DNA of 64,000 nt from contig NZ_JAJBMO010000004.1 in NCBI RefSeq assembly GCF_020537505.1, forward strand, positions 173,929 through 237,928. The letters are read 5' to 3'. The notes beneath the pieces are model-generated. The model was not told the origin of the DNA and searched no databases. It was given only the letters and a program-made list of their open reading frames with translations. The first letter of the stretch is position 1. Each line of letters opens with the position of its first letter. The DNA is from Blautia glucerasea. GTDB taxonomy: Bacteria > Bacillota > Clostridia > Lachnospirales > Lachnospiraceae. Position numbers and translations under genes: made by a program. Shown in pieces: positions 24,693 through 32,662 of this stretch.

Positions 24693-26021
24693 TTATTTTT
24701 CAGCAAAGGCCATGGAAAGAAGCTTCTTTTTCTCATTTAACCCAGGATCCTCAAGAACTGCATCCAGAAGTTTATGAAGTACCGTTCCCATTTCTTTTCC
24801 CGGCTTCATACCAGCTGCGATCAGGTCACTTCCTGTAACAGCAAGCTCTTTCATGGAAACGCACTCTCCTTTTTCCAGAATTTCTTCCCAGATCTTTCGG
24901 ACGCCTTCCTGACGGGCAACTTTCTCTTCCTGACGGTAATCACTTTTCGCCTTGTTGTCCGCATACTGGACTTCCATCCACATGGGGAACAGATCCTCTC
25001 CGATGAGATTCACAGTCTTACGCACTTCTGCTGGAACCGGAGTGGGACGCAGGTCATGCCAGCGGATCAGACGGCTGACCTTTCCAATGGTATCATTGTC
25101 GAATTTCAGGCGGCGAAGGATTTCCTTAGACATTTTTTCCCCAACAGGGGCATGTGTCTTGAAATGGTCTCTGCCATTTTCATCTGTTTTTCGCACAACA
25201 GGCTTTGCAATATCGTGAAGAAGCATGGTAAGACGCAGCACCTTATCTTCGCGCACATATAAAAGGCTGTGAAGAATGTGCTCTCCCACATTGTAGCAAT
25301 GATGCGGGGTGTTCTGAGAAGTCTCCATACAGCGGTCAAATTCTGGCAGAAATTCCTTTGTCACTCCCGCTTCGTAGGCGATCCGCAGATAATCGGGATG
25401 AGGGGATACCAGCAGTTTTACAAGCTCTACCTGGATCCGCTCTGCACTTACATGCTTCAGATTAGGCGCCAGGACGGAAAGGGCTTTTCTGGTCTCTTCT
25501 TCCAGGGAAAAACCAAGCTGGGCGGAAAAACGGACCGCACGCATAATGCGAAGGGCATCCTCTGTGAAACGCTCCAGGGGATCGCCTACACAGCGGATCA
25601 CTTTGTTTTCCAGATCCCTTTGGCCGTCAAAAAGATCCACAAGACCTTTTCCCGGATTGTAGGCCATGGCGTTGATGGTAAAATCACGGCGTTTCAGGTC
25701 TTCCTCCAGGCTGGCGGTAAAGGTCACCTCTTTGGGATGACGTCCATCCTCATACTCTCCATCCACCCGGTAAGTGGTAACCTCGAATCCATCTTTGTCC
25801 AGCAAAACCGTTACAGTTCCATGGGCGATACCGGTATCTACCGTTCTCCGAAACAGGGCTTTCACCTGCTCTGGCTTAGCTGAAGTGGTGATGTCCCAGT
25901 CATTCGGCGTTCTTCCAAGAAGCGCATCCCGGACACATCCCCCAACTGCGTAGGCTTCATAGCCCGCTTTTTCCAGAGTATTTATGATTATTTCAACTTT
26001 TTGCGGAATTTCAAATACCAT
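24693..26021 (-). CDS. cca: CCA tRNA nucleotidyltransferase with HD domain
   Basis: 442 residues from ATG 26021, with AGGTG 6 bases upstream; the longer frame to 26099 covers the proS terminator and lacks a site. The nucleotidyltransferase core shows YAVGGCVRDALLGRTPNDWDITTSA (metal residues D-x-D) and RRDFTINAMAYN. An HD domain follows near 255 (LLHDIAKP). It adds or repairs the CCA end of tRNAs, essential here since tRNA-Tyr, -Glu, -Cys and -Asn in this window lack encoded CCA. Confidence 0.94.
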   Translation of the reverse strand: MVFEIPQKVEIIINTLEKAGYEAYAVGGCVRDALLGRTPNDWDITTSAKPEQVKALFRRTVDTGIAHGTVTVLLDKDGFEVTTYRVDGEYEDGRHPKEVTFTASLEEDLKRRDFTINAMAYNPGKGLVDLFDGQRDLENKVIRCVGDPLERFTEDALRIMRAVRFSAQLGFSLEEETRKALSVLAPNLKHVSAERIQVELVKLLVSPHPDYLRIAYEAGVTKEFLPEFDRCMETSQNTPHHCYNVGEHILHSLLYVREDKVLRLTMLLHDIAKPVVRKTDENGRDHFKTHAPVGEKMSKEILRRLKFDNDTIGKVSRLIRWHDLRPTPVPAEVRKTVNLIGEDLFPMWMEVQYADNKAKSDYRQEEKVARQEGVRKIWEEILEKGECVSMKELAVTGSDLIAAGMKPGKEMGTVLHKLLDAVLEDPGLNEKKKLLSMAFAEK

Positions 26022-26055
26022 TGTGATCACCTGCCTCATTTCCAGAAAATAAAGC

Positions 26056-26076
26056 GGGGCAAAATAATTTTGCCCC
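26056..26076 (-). terminator. Terminator of proS
   Basis: GGGGCAAAA and TTTTGCCCC form a perfect 9-bp stem with a TAA loop, 86 bases past the proS stop, followed on the minus strand by GCTTTATTTT. An additional imperfect palindrome GTTTACT...AGTAAAC lies at 26101-26144 between them. Confidence 0.75.
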
Positions 26077-26161
26077 TTTTCATTACAATTCGCTAACATT
26101 GTTTACTACACATTGCAAAACGTGTTGCTGGCTGCGAAGTAAACCGTAACCCTTTTGCTCT

Positions 26162-27601
26162 TTAATATGCACGTCCCCAGTATACCATTTTCTTAGCAGG
26201 TTTTCCGCAGCATACACATACGTCACTTAAATGCTCCTGCTCGAACGGCATACATCTGGATGTTGCCTGAACGTCTTCTTTGATCTTATCCTCGCACTCA
26301 CGGTTACCGCACCACATAGCCTTTACAAAACCAGGTTTTGTGTTGATGGTCTCCTTGAATTCTTCATAATTTGTTGCCACATAAGTATGAGCATCTCTGT
26401 GAGCTCTTGCGCGCTCCAGCATTTCTTTCTGCATAGTGTCCAGAACTTCCTGAACCTTAGCTGCAAGCTCTTCGAATTTCACAACGTATTTCTCTCTGGT
26501 ATCTCTTCGGCAGATTACAGCCTGTCCGTTCTCGATATCCTTCGGACCACACTCGATTCTTACCGGAATACCGCGCATTTCCTGCTCTGCGAATTTGAAT
26601 CCCGGGCTCTTGTCTGTAACGTCTGCTTTTACGCGGATGCCAGCTGCCTTCAGGATCTGTGTCAGTTCATCTGCTTTCTCCAGAACCCCTTCTTTTCTCT
26701 GCTGGATCGGGATCACAACAGCCTGAACCGGAGCAATTCTTGGCGGAAGAACAAGTCCGCTGTTATCTCCGTGAACCATGATCAGGGCACCGATCATACG
26801 GGTTGTCATTCCCCAGGATGTCTGGTGTACATACTGGAGCTGATTATTTTTATCTGTGTACTGAATGCCAAATGCTCTTGCAAATCCGTCACCAAAGTTA
26901 TGGCTTGTTCCAGACTGAAGCGCTTTTCCATCATGCATCAGGGACTCGATGGTGTAAGTAGCTTCAGCACCTGCAAATTTCTCTTTTTCTGTCTTCTGGC
27001 CTTTGATAACCGGGATTGCAAGAACTTCCTCACAGAAGTCAGCATACAGGTTCAGCATCTGGATAGTACGCTCTTTTGCTTCCTCAGCAGTTGCATGAGC
27101 AGTGTGGCCTTCCTGCCATAAGAACTCACGGGAACGAAGGAATGGACGGGTTGTTTTCTCCCAACGTACTACTGAACACCACTGGTTGTATACTTTCGGA
27201 AGATCTCTGTGGGACTGGATCTCTTTCTGATAGAAATCGCAGAACAGGGTTTCAGAAGTCGGACGTACACAAAGACGCTCCTGAAGCTGGTCAAGTCCAC
27301 CGTGTGTTACCCATGCAACCTCCGGTGCAAATCCCTCTACGTGATCTTTTTCTTTGTCCAGAAGGGATTCCGGAATGAACATTGGCATGTATACGTTCTC
27401 TACGCCTGTTTCTTTGAATCTGCGGTCAAGCTCTTTCTGGATATTCTCCCAGATTGCATACCCTGCGGGTTTGATTGCCATACATCCTTTTACACTTGTG
27501 TAGCCGCACAGTTCCGCTTTTTTTACAACGTCAGTATACCACTGTGCAAAATCCACATCCATAGAAGTGATGGCTTCTACCATTTTCTTTTCTTTTGCCA
27601 T
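26162..27601 (-). CDS. proS: Prolyl-tRNA synthetase, archaeal/eukaryotic-like type
   Basis: 479 residues from ATG 27601 (AAAGGAG upstream). The N-terminus [20 protein letters not shown], motif 2 region ([26 protein letters not shown]) and a Cys-containing zinc-like C-terminal domain with final Tyr ([10 protein letters not shown]) are those of ProRS type 3, found in many clostridia and Mycoplasma. No bacterial editing insertion (INS) is present. It charges tRNA-Pro. Expression is controlled by the T-box leader upstream. Confidence 0.95.
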   Translation of the reverse strand: MAKEKKMVEAITSMDVDFAQWYTDVVKKAELCGYTSVKGCMAIKPAGYAIWENIQKELDRRFKETGVENVYMPMFIPESLLDKEKDHVEGFAPEVAWVTHGGLDQLQERLCVRPTSETLFCDFYQKEIQSHRDLPKVYNQWCSVVRWEKTTRPFLRSREFLWQEGHTAHATAEEAKERTIQMLNLYADFCEEVLAIPVIKGQKTEKEKFAGAEATYTIESLMHDGKALQSGTSHNFGDGFARAFGIQYTDKNNQLQYVHQTSWGMTTRMIGALIMVHGDNSGLVLPPRIAPVQAVVIPIQQRKEGVLEKADELTQILKAAGIRVKADVTDKSPGFKFAEQEMRGIPVRIECGPKDIENGQAVICRRDTREKYVVKFEELAAKVQEVLDTMQKEMLERARAHRDAHTYVATNYEEFKETINTKPGFVKAMWCGNRECEDKIKEDVQATSRCMPFEQEHLSDVCVCCGKPAKKMVYWGRAY

Positions 27602-27672
27602 GATTTTTCTCCTTTTTCCAATTTTTGCAAATATTTCCCATACAGGAAAATAACTTCCGCATTCGCAGCCAA

Positions 27673-27701
27673 ACCAGAGCGTGTTCAAAAAAGGCTCTGG
27701 T
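27673..27701. repeat. Hairpin in proS leader, related to the TTTGAAAAAGGC repeat family
   Basis: ACCAGAGC (27673-27680) pairs with GCTCTGGT (27694-27701) around GTGTTCAAAAAAG. It lies between the T-box terminator and the proS start. The AGAGCGTGTTcaAAAAAGGCT core resembles the element at 11892. Confidence 0.5.
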
Positions 27702-27821
27702 GCCCTGCTCACGCATGCATTCTGCCCATTCAGCTTCCTGATTCGAGGCCGTTGTCTGGGACTTTTTCATTTTCATACCAGGGAAATCTGGTTTCTTCTA
27801 TGTATAATCTGAAAATCACAT

Positions 27822-28110
27822 AAAAAAAGACCTTCCATCCCTGAAAAAGGGACCGAAAGGCTTCGGCGGTACCACCCTGATTAGCACCGGATCAAGGGAA
27901 ATCTATCCTCAAATTTCTATTCCACTGCTCACTCAATTATCCCGATAACGTAGGACATACGCCGTACTTCAATCATACGGAGCTCCAAGGCCGGTTCCAT
28001 GACTCGCGCACAAAATCCTCACACCATTGCCTTCCAGCCTGGATTTCTCTCTGAGATTGCTCCTCATGTACTATTCTCTTCATTGCCGTTTCCATATAAA
28101 TTTGATTTAC
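27822..28110 (-). promoter_or_regulatory. T-box riboswitch (proline) of proS
   Basis: The T-box sequence AGGGTGGTACCGCC is at 27878-27865, followed by a long terminator hairpin and seven T (27828-27822). Stem I features GAAGAGAATAGTAC and AGAGAG are present upstream. Counting back from the GGAGC box as in glyQS leaders, the specifier is CCG (27994-27992, preceded by GAA), a proline codon. Uncharged tRNA-Pro would stabilise the antiterminator and allow proS transcription. Confidence 0.93.
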
Positions 28111-28134
28111 TGAATTTATCTGTCTGACTCGTTT

Positions 28135-28163
28135 ATTTTATGCGAAAATTTTTCTTATGTCAA
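28135..28163 (-). promoter_or_regulatory. Sigma-A promoter of the proS T-box transcript
   Basis: TTGACA (28163-28158), 17-bp spacer, TAAAAT (28140-28135). Transcription would start near 28128, just ahead of T-box stem I. Confidence 0.85.
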
Positions 28164-28192
28164 GTATGGATATTCAAAAAAGGGGAAGAAAA

Positions 28193-28236
28193 AACGCCAG
28201 AAGAAATTCTTTTAAAGGAAAATTTCTTCTGGCGTT
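28193..28236. terminator. Terminator of the tsaC-LTA-synthase-like operon
   Basis: AACGCCAGAAGAAATT (28193-28208) pairs with AATTTCTTCTGGCGTT (28221-28236), a 16-bp perfect stem, with a T-tract on the minus strand. It ends the minus-strand operon, about 125 bases past the stop. Confidence 0.9.
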
Positions 28237-28273
28237 CTTAGTTTGTTGGCGGAGGGAACATTCACCGATTACG

Positions 28274-28360
28274 AATGCGGTCGGCAGCTGTGGAAGTGCC
28301 ACAGGCGCGGAACAGCTGACTTTCAGAAACGGTGATGTCGCCGGTAGGCGACATGTCCGT
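28274..28360. other. Strongly structured 3' region after the LTA-synthase-like gene
   Basis: Two nested or consecutive hairpins: ATGTCGCC/GGCGACAT (28335-28354) with ACGG/CCGT flanks, touching the stop codon, and GTCGGCAGCTGT...ACAGCTGAC (28280-28319) enclosing CTGTGG/CCACAG. They precede the intrinsic terminator. Function unknown; may be a 3' UTR structure. Confidence 0.5.
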
Positions 28361-30514
28361 TTAGTGCAGTGTGAACAAACTCTCCAGCACATTTTTCTTC
28401 TCAAACTGGTTATTGTATTCCAGGATATTGTAGTCCGTCATCAGCTCACTGTAATCTGCTGGCAGATCATCCGTTGCATACCAGTTTCCATCTTTATCGC
28501 AAACAGCTCCAATTCCGATGATCGGAAGCTGTTCCTTCAGATTCATAAGGTACTGATTGTATTCCGGCATATCAAGTCCAGCCAGCTGAAGCATATAGCT
28601 GCCAAGATAATTGGCACTGAAATCCTCTTCTACTGTCTCAGACGGATAGTTGGTCCAAATCACATATGGTGTCGTATAAGACTGCTGACCAGCAACCAGA
28701 TCAAGTCCCTGTCTGTCACCACCTAACAGTTTGGCCATAAATTCTTCTTCAATCTTTGGCCAGTGATCGCCAAACATAACGATCATAGTAGGTTCATCTA
28801 CTTTTTCAAAGTACTCCAAAAGTTCTTTGAAGGCAGAATCAGACTCTCTGGCTAATGATAAATATGTTTCAGCCAGCGGGAATTCCTTACCGTAATTAAG
28901 CTTCACAGTAGGTTCAAAGCCGGCTCTGTCGCCCACTGTATATCCACCATGATTCTGCATTGTCACACAGAACGTAAACAGCTTTTCATCCTGTTTCTTT
29001 TCTTCATAGAGACTGATGATCTTTTCAAAAGTAGCCTTGTCACTGACGTAATTTCTAAGCAGCTCTCTATGCTCATCTCCCCAGTTTTCAAGACTGATAA
29101 ATTCATCAAATCCCATTTCCGGGTATACTGCAGCACGATTCCAGTTATGAGCCTTATTGGGGTGCATTGCAATTGTATAGTAGCCCTGGTCTTTCAAAAT
29201 ATCAGCCATACCGTATTCCGGATCACGCACATACAACTGATATGGCACACTTCCTGACGGTAAGAAACTCATACTGTTTCCAGTAAGCGCCTCATATTCT
29301 GATCTGGCAGTACCAGCTCCAAAAGTAGGTACATGAAGCTGTCCATGTTTTACATTCTTATTAAGACTTCTTATGTATGGAAGAATCTCCACATCCGTCT
29401 TTATTTTTCCCACATTTTCAAAGTCCGCAAGACTCTCGTTCATAATCATAATGATATTAGTAGGCGTCACCGTTGAAGAAGTATCTGCTGATGTATCCGC
29501 TTCTTTACCTGAATCACTGGAATCATTTCCCATAACTTCAGCCACGATATTTTCCCCAGCTTCAAGTTTCTGAGCTAACTTTTCTACTTTCTCTTCTGAA
29601 TATCCCGCAGGCTGGTCAATATAGAAATACTGAATTTCCTTGAACAGAGACAATGTATACCCCTGCAGTTTGTAAATACGGTTAATCCTCCATAACGGCA
29701 CTGGTCCTAAAACCTGCATAAGAGGCTTCATCGAAACACAAAGTGTTAAAATAAGTGCTGCAAGTACACCAAAACGAACCCCTGTGTTCTTTTTGCTCTT
29801 CTTACCAAGCTCCAACTTCTGGAATTTCAGAACCAGCTGGCTGAACACCAACGAATAAATCAGGGGGATTCCCAGCATAAGCTTGATTTTGAAACTATAT
29901 TCCCCAACTACTTCTGCAGCGGTTCCCATTCCCACAACATCCAGAAGTAAAAATGGTTCCCCACGAAACTCCATTACAAAATAGTTTACCATTGCCATGA
30001 TCACCAGCAAGTAACACAGCGCAGCTGATGCAAGATTCACCTTACGGCAGATTAGAATCAGCAGAACAAAAAATGCTGCATAAACTGCCAGGTTAACAGC
30101 CAGATACGGCTGATTCATATTCAAAGACATGGTAAACAGTCCACGAATCGTTCCTACTGCTTTATTCTTGTAACCTGACAGCCATGTAATCATCTGTACA
30201 AACCAGAATACGATCACAGGAGTTGCCAGCAAAAGCAATACATCCACAATCCTCATAGCAGCTGTATTTTTTATTTTGCTGCTTATTCTCTCTCCCCAGA
30301 ACAAAAGCACAAGAAACATGATATTGCCTACGAGAAGCAGTAATATCTTAAATGCGGTTTTTCTGGAAAGAGTATTTCCATCACTGATAAAAGTATAGAT
30401 CATCAATCCATCAATCAGCACTAATAATGCAATATTCAAAACAAGTCCAAGCGTCTTCTTCCAATTGCCAGACTGTTTTATTAATCCTTCTTTATTTTCA
30501 TTTGTATTTTCCAC
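28361..30514 (-). CDS. LTA-synthase-family sulfatase-fold phosphoglycerol transferase
   Basis: 717 residues. About seven hydrophobic segments in the first 275 residues, then a soluble alkaline-phosphatase-like domain from about 350. Catalytic features: IIMIMNES with metal-ligand E360, FGAGTARSEYEALTG with nucleophile T402, a VTMQNHGGY segment and MFGDHWP. It should transfer glycerol phosphate or a similar group from lipid to an envelope glycan or to LTA, outside the membrane. A Ser/Asp/Thr-rich linker separates the two parts. It is the last gene of tsaC-rpiB-dCMP deaminase, 13 bp after the deaminase. The exact polymer is unknown. Confidence 0.88.
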   Translation of the reverse strand: MENTNENKEGLIKQSGNWKKTLGLVLNIALLVLIDGLMIYTFISDGNTLSRKTAFKILLLLVGNIMFLVLLFWGERISSKIKNTAAMRIVDVLLLLATPVIVFWFVQMITWLSGYKNKAVGTIRGLFTMSLNMNQPYLAVNLAVYAAFFVLLILICRKVNLASAALCYLLVIMAMVNYFVMEFRGEPFLLLDVVGMGTAAEVVGEYSFKIKLMLGIPLIYSLVFSQLVLKFQKLELGKKSKKNTGVRFGVLAALILTLCVSMKPLMQVLGPVPLWRINRIYKLQGYTLSLFKEIQYFYIDQPAGYSEEKVEKLAQKLEAGENIVAEVMGNDSSDSGKEADTSADTSSTVTPTNIIMIMNESLADFENVGKIKTDVEILPYIRSLNKNVKHGQLHVPTFGAGTARSEYEALTGNSMSFLPSGSVPYQLYVRDPEYGMADILKDQGYYTIAMHPNKAHNWNRAAVYPEMGFDEFISLENWGDEHRELLRNYVSDKATFEKIISLYEEKKQDEKLFTFCVTMQNHGGYTVGDRAGFEPTVKLNYGKEFPLAETYLSLARESDSAFKELLEYFEKVDEPTMIVMFGDHWPKIEEEFMAKLLGGDRQGLDLVAGQQSYTTPYVIWTNYPSETVEEDFSANYLGSYMLQLAGLDMPEYNQYLMNLKEQLPIIGIGAVCDKDGNWYATDDLPADYSELMTDYNILEYNNQFEKKNVLESLFTLH

Positions 30515-30527
30515 GACTAACCTCTTC

Positions 30528-31058
30528 TTACACTGTCAGCGAAATCTCGCGTCCGGTTCTTTTATATTGATAGTAACGCACGCCTGCTGAATCCAGCATT
30601 CTCTTGGATGCCAGAACAGACGGAGTACTTGCATATTTATCGCAATCATAGACCAGAGTCTTGATTCCAGCCTGGATGATCGCCTTGGCACATTCATTGC
30701 AGGGGAAAAGCGTTACATACATCTTCGCCCCTTCAAGGCTTCCTCCACGATAATTCAAAATAGCATTCAGCTCACTATGGGTTACATACAGATACTTGGT
30801 GTCCAGAGGCTCCCCTTCTCTTGCCCAGGGAAACTCATCATCAGAACAGCCCTTGGGAAAACCATTATATCCCATGGAAAGGATTTTATTGTCATCGCTG
30901 ACAATACATGCCCCCACCTGGGAATTGGGATCCTTGGAACGCATTCCGGAAAGCATGGCAACTCCCATAAAATACTCATCCCAGGTCAGATATCCCTCTC
31001 TTTTATGATTCAGATTTACAGCTGCACTTACAGGCGCCATCTGCATATTTTTTTCCAT
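30528..31058 (-). CDS. Deoxycytidylate (dCMP) deaminase, ComEB-like
   Basis: 176 residues from ATG 31058 (AAAGGAG upstream); the longer frame to 31166 lies within rpiB. Zinc site: THSELNAIL (H-x-E) and PCNECAKAI (C-x2-C). DPNSQVGACIVSDDNKILSMGYNGFP is typical of dCMP deaminases, which make dUMP for dTMP synthesis. An N-terminal extension of about 25 residues precedes the domain. It follows rpiB by 16 bp. Confidence 0.92.
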   Translation of the reverse strand: MEKNMQMAPVSAAVNLNHKREGYLTWDEYFMGVAMLSGMRSKDPNSQVGACIVSDDNKILSMGYNGFPKGCSDDEFPWAREGEPLDTKYLYVTHSELNAILNYRGGSLEGAKMYVTLFPCNECAKAIIQAGIKTLVYDCDKYASTPSVLASKRMLDSAGVRYYQYKRTGREISLTV

Positions 31059-31074
31059 AGGAAAGCACTCCTTT

Positions 31075-31509
31075 CTACTCGGTCTCGATCTGAGCGATTC
31101 TGCGGATATGTCTTTCCTCATTGGAAAATGGGGTATCCAGGAAGGTATCCACAATCTTAAGGGCAAGTCCAGGACCTACCACACGGCCGCCAAGTGCCAG
31201 GATATTGGCATCATTGTGAAGTCTTGTAGCCTCAGCAGTAAAACAGTCGGTGCACACTGCTGCACGAATGCCTTTGATCTTATTTGCGGTAATAGAGATA
31301 CCGATACCGGTTCCACATACCAGAATTCCAAGGTCACATTCTCCATCCAGAATACCATGTGCTACCTTCTTGGCATAAATAGGATAATCGGTTGACTGGG
31401 TGCTGTGACAGCCATAATCCTTGTATTCAATATTTCTCTCTTCCAGATGTTTCATAATCTCCTGTTTCAGTTCAAATCCGCCATGGTCACAACCTAATGC
31501 TACTCTCAT
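31075..31509 (-). CDS. rpiB: Ribose 5-phosphate isomerase B
   Basis: 144 residues. MRVALGCDHGGFELK, GCHSTQSTDYP and ILVCGTGIGISITANKIKGIRAA are the RpiB/LacAB signature, with catalytic Cys in VCGTG. It interconverts ribose 5-phosphate and ribulose 5-phosphate. ATGA overlap (4 bp) with tsaC. The tsaC-rpiB pairing recurs in Firmicutes (ywlC-ywlF region). Confidence 0.96.
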   Translation of the reverse strand: MRVALGCDHGGFELKQEIMKHLEERNIEYKDYGCHSTQSTDYPIYAKKVAHGILDGECDLGILVCGTGIGISITANKIKGIRAAVCTDCFTAEATRLHNDANILALGGRVVGPGLALKIVDTFLDTPFSNEERHIRRIAQIETE

Positions 31510-32570
31510 TTTTCTTCTCTCCCTACCTGAATGATTTTGTGTCCGGCTGCTTTTAAAAGCCGGTTCATAATCGCCTGTCCCATCTTAGGTGTATAAAAAG
31601 CTTCTGAATAAATCTTACTTACCTGGCACTGGTCAAATTCACGCAGTACCTCATAAAGATTATGGGCAATGGTCTCCTCAGCTTCCCTGCTTCCAATACA
31701 TTTCACAGTTCCAAGAGGATATTTGGAAATGGTCTCTTCTGTGGCAATAATACCTGCCTGAAGACCATTCGCCTGGTCTTCCTTTACAAACTGGTTGATG
31801 GCATGAATCACCTCTTCCGTCGGACCTTCCACGATCGCAAGGTCGGCCTTCGGTGCATAATGCCGGTATTTCATTCCTGGAGCCTTAGGATGTACCTTAC
31901 TGTCAGGCTTTATCAGGCCTTTGTCCATACGCACATCTCCAAGGACCTCCTGAAGCATTTTCAGAGAAATATATCCTGGTCTTAAAACCACAGGAACATC
32001 CTCTGTAAAATCAACAATGGTAGATTCCAGGCCAATTCCAACCGGGCCGCCATCAATGATCATATCAATGGCATCTCCTAAATCTTCCTCTACATGCTGT
32101 GCTGTAGTAGGGCTTGGTCTTCCAGAAGTGTTGGCACTTGGTGCTGCCACATAACCGCCTGCTGCCAGGATCAGCTGCGCCGCAATGGGATCACTTGGAA
32201 AACGGACCGCCACACTGTTAAGTCCGCCAGTTGTCTCTAATGGAACTAAATCTGATTTTTCAAAGATCATGGTAAGAGGACCTGGCCAGAATTTCTCAGC
32301 CAGGATCTTCGCTTTCTCAGGCACATTCTTTACAATAGGTGCAAGCGCCTTAATATCTGCAATGTGCACGATCAGCGGATTATCAGAAGGACGTCCCTTA
32401 GCAGCATAGATCTTTTTGGATGCCATAGGATCCAGCGCATTTCCGCCAAGACCATAGACAGTCTCTGTAGGAAATGCAACCAGGCCTCCTTTTTTTAATA
32501 TTTCTCCGCCTCGGGCAAGGGCTTCCTGATCAATGGCCTCTGCCGTCATGGATACAATTTCTGCTTTCAT
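31506..32570 (-). CDS. tsaC: L-threonylcarbamoyladenylate synthase (Sua5/YwlC type)
   Basis: 354 residues. The YrdC domain (about 1-210) has KKGGLVAFPTETVYGLGGNA and SANTSGRPSPTTAQHV; a Sua5 C-terminal domain (about 235-350) follows through the YRHYAPKADLAIVEG linker. It makes threonylcarbamoyl-AMP for t6A37 in tRNAs. It is the first gene of the operon, with a promoter at 32633-32662. Confidence 0.95.
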   Translation of the reverse strand: MKAEIVSMTAEAIDQEALARGGEILKKGGLVAFPTETVYGLGGNALDPMASKKIYAAKGRPSDNPLIVHIADIKALAPIVKNVPEKAKILAEKFWPGPLTMIFEKSDLVPLETTGGLNSVAVRFPSDPIAAQLILAAGGYVAAPSANTSGRPSPTTAQHVEEDLGDAIDMIIDGGPVGIGLESTIVDFTEDVPVVLRPGYISLKMLQEVLGDVRMDKGLIKPDSKVHPKAPGMKYRHYAPKADLAIVEGPTEEVIHAINQFVKEDQANGLQAGIIATEETISKYPLGTVKCIGSREAEETIAHNLYEVLREFDQCQVSKIYSEAFYTPKMGQAIMNRLLKAAGHKIIQVGREEK

Positions 32571-32632
32571 TTTAATCCAGCTTTCTTTTTCCTTTCATTT
32601 TCAGTATATTTCTATTTTTTTCAGCATTCCTT

Positions 32633-32662
32633 ACTATAACACCAGTTCTGAATTAATGTCAA
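32633..32662 (-). promoter_or_regulatory. Sigma-A promoter of the tsaC operon
   Basis: TTGACA (32662-32657), 18-bp spacer, TATAGT (32638-32633). The -35 overlaps the last codons of the upstream membrane-protein gene. Confidence 0.7.

Noticed and set aside
27531..27776. 81-codon minus-strand frame in the proS leader
   Set aside because: Runs from the leader into proS in another frame; no conserved features and no terminator between. Could only be a leader peptide if experiments show it.
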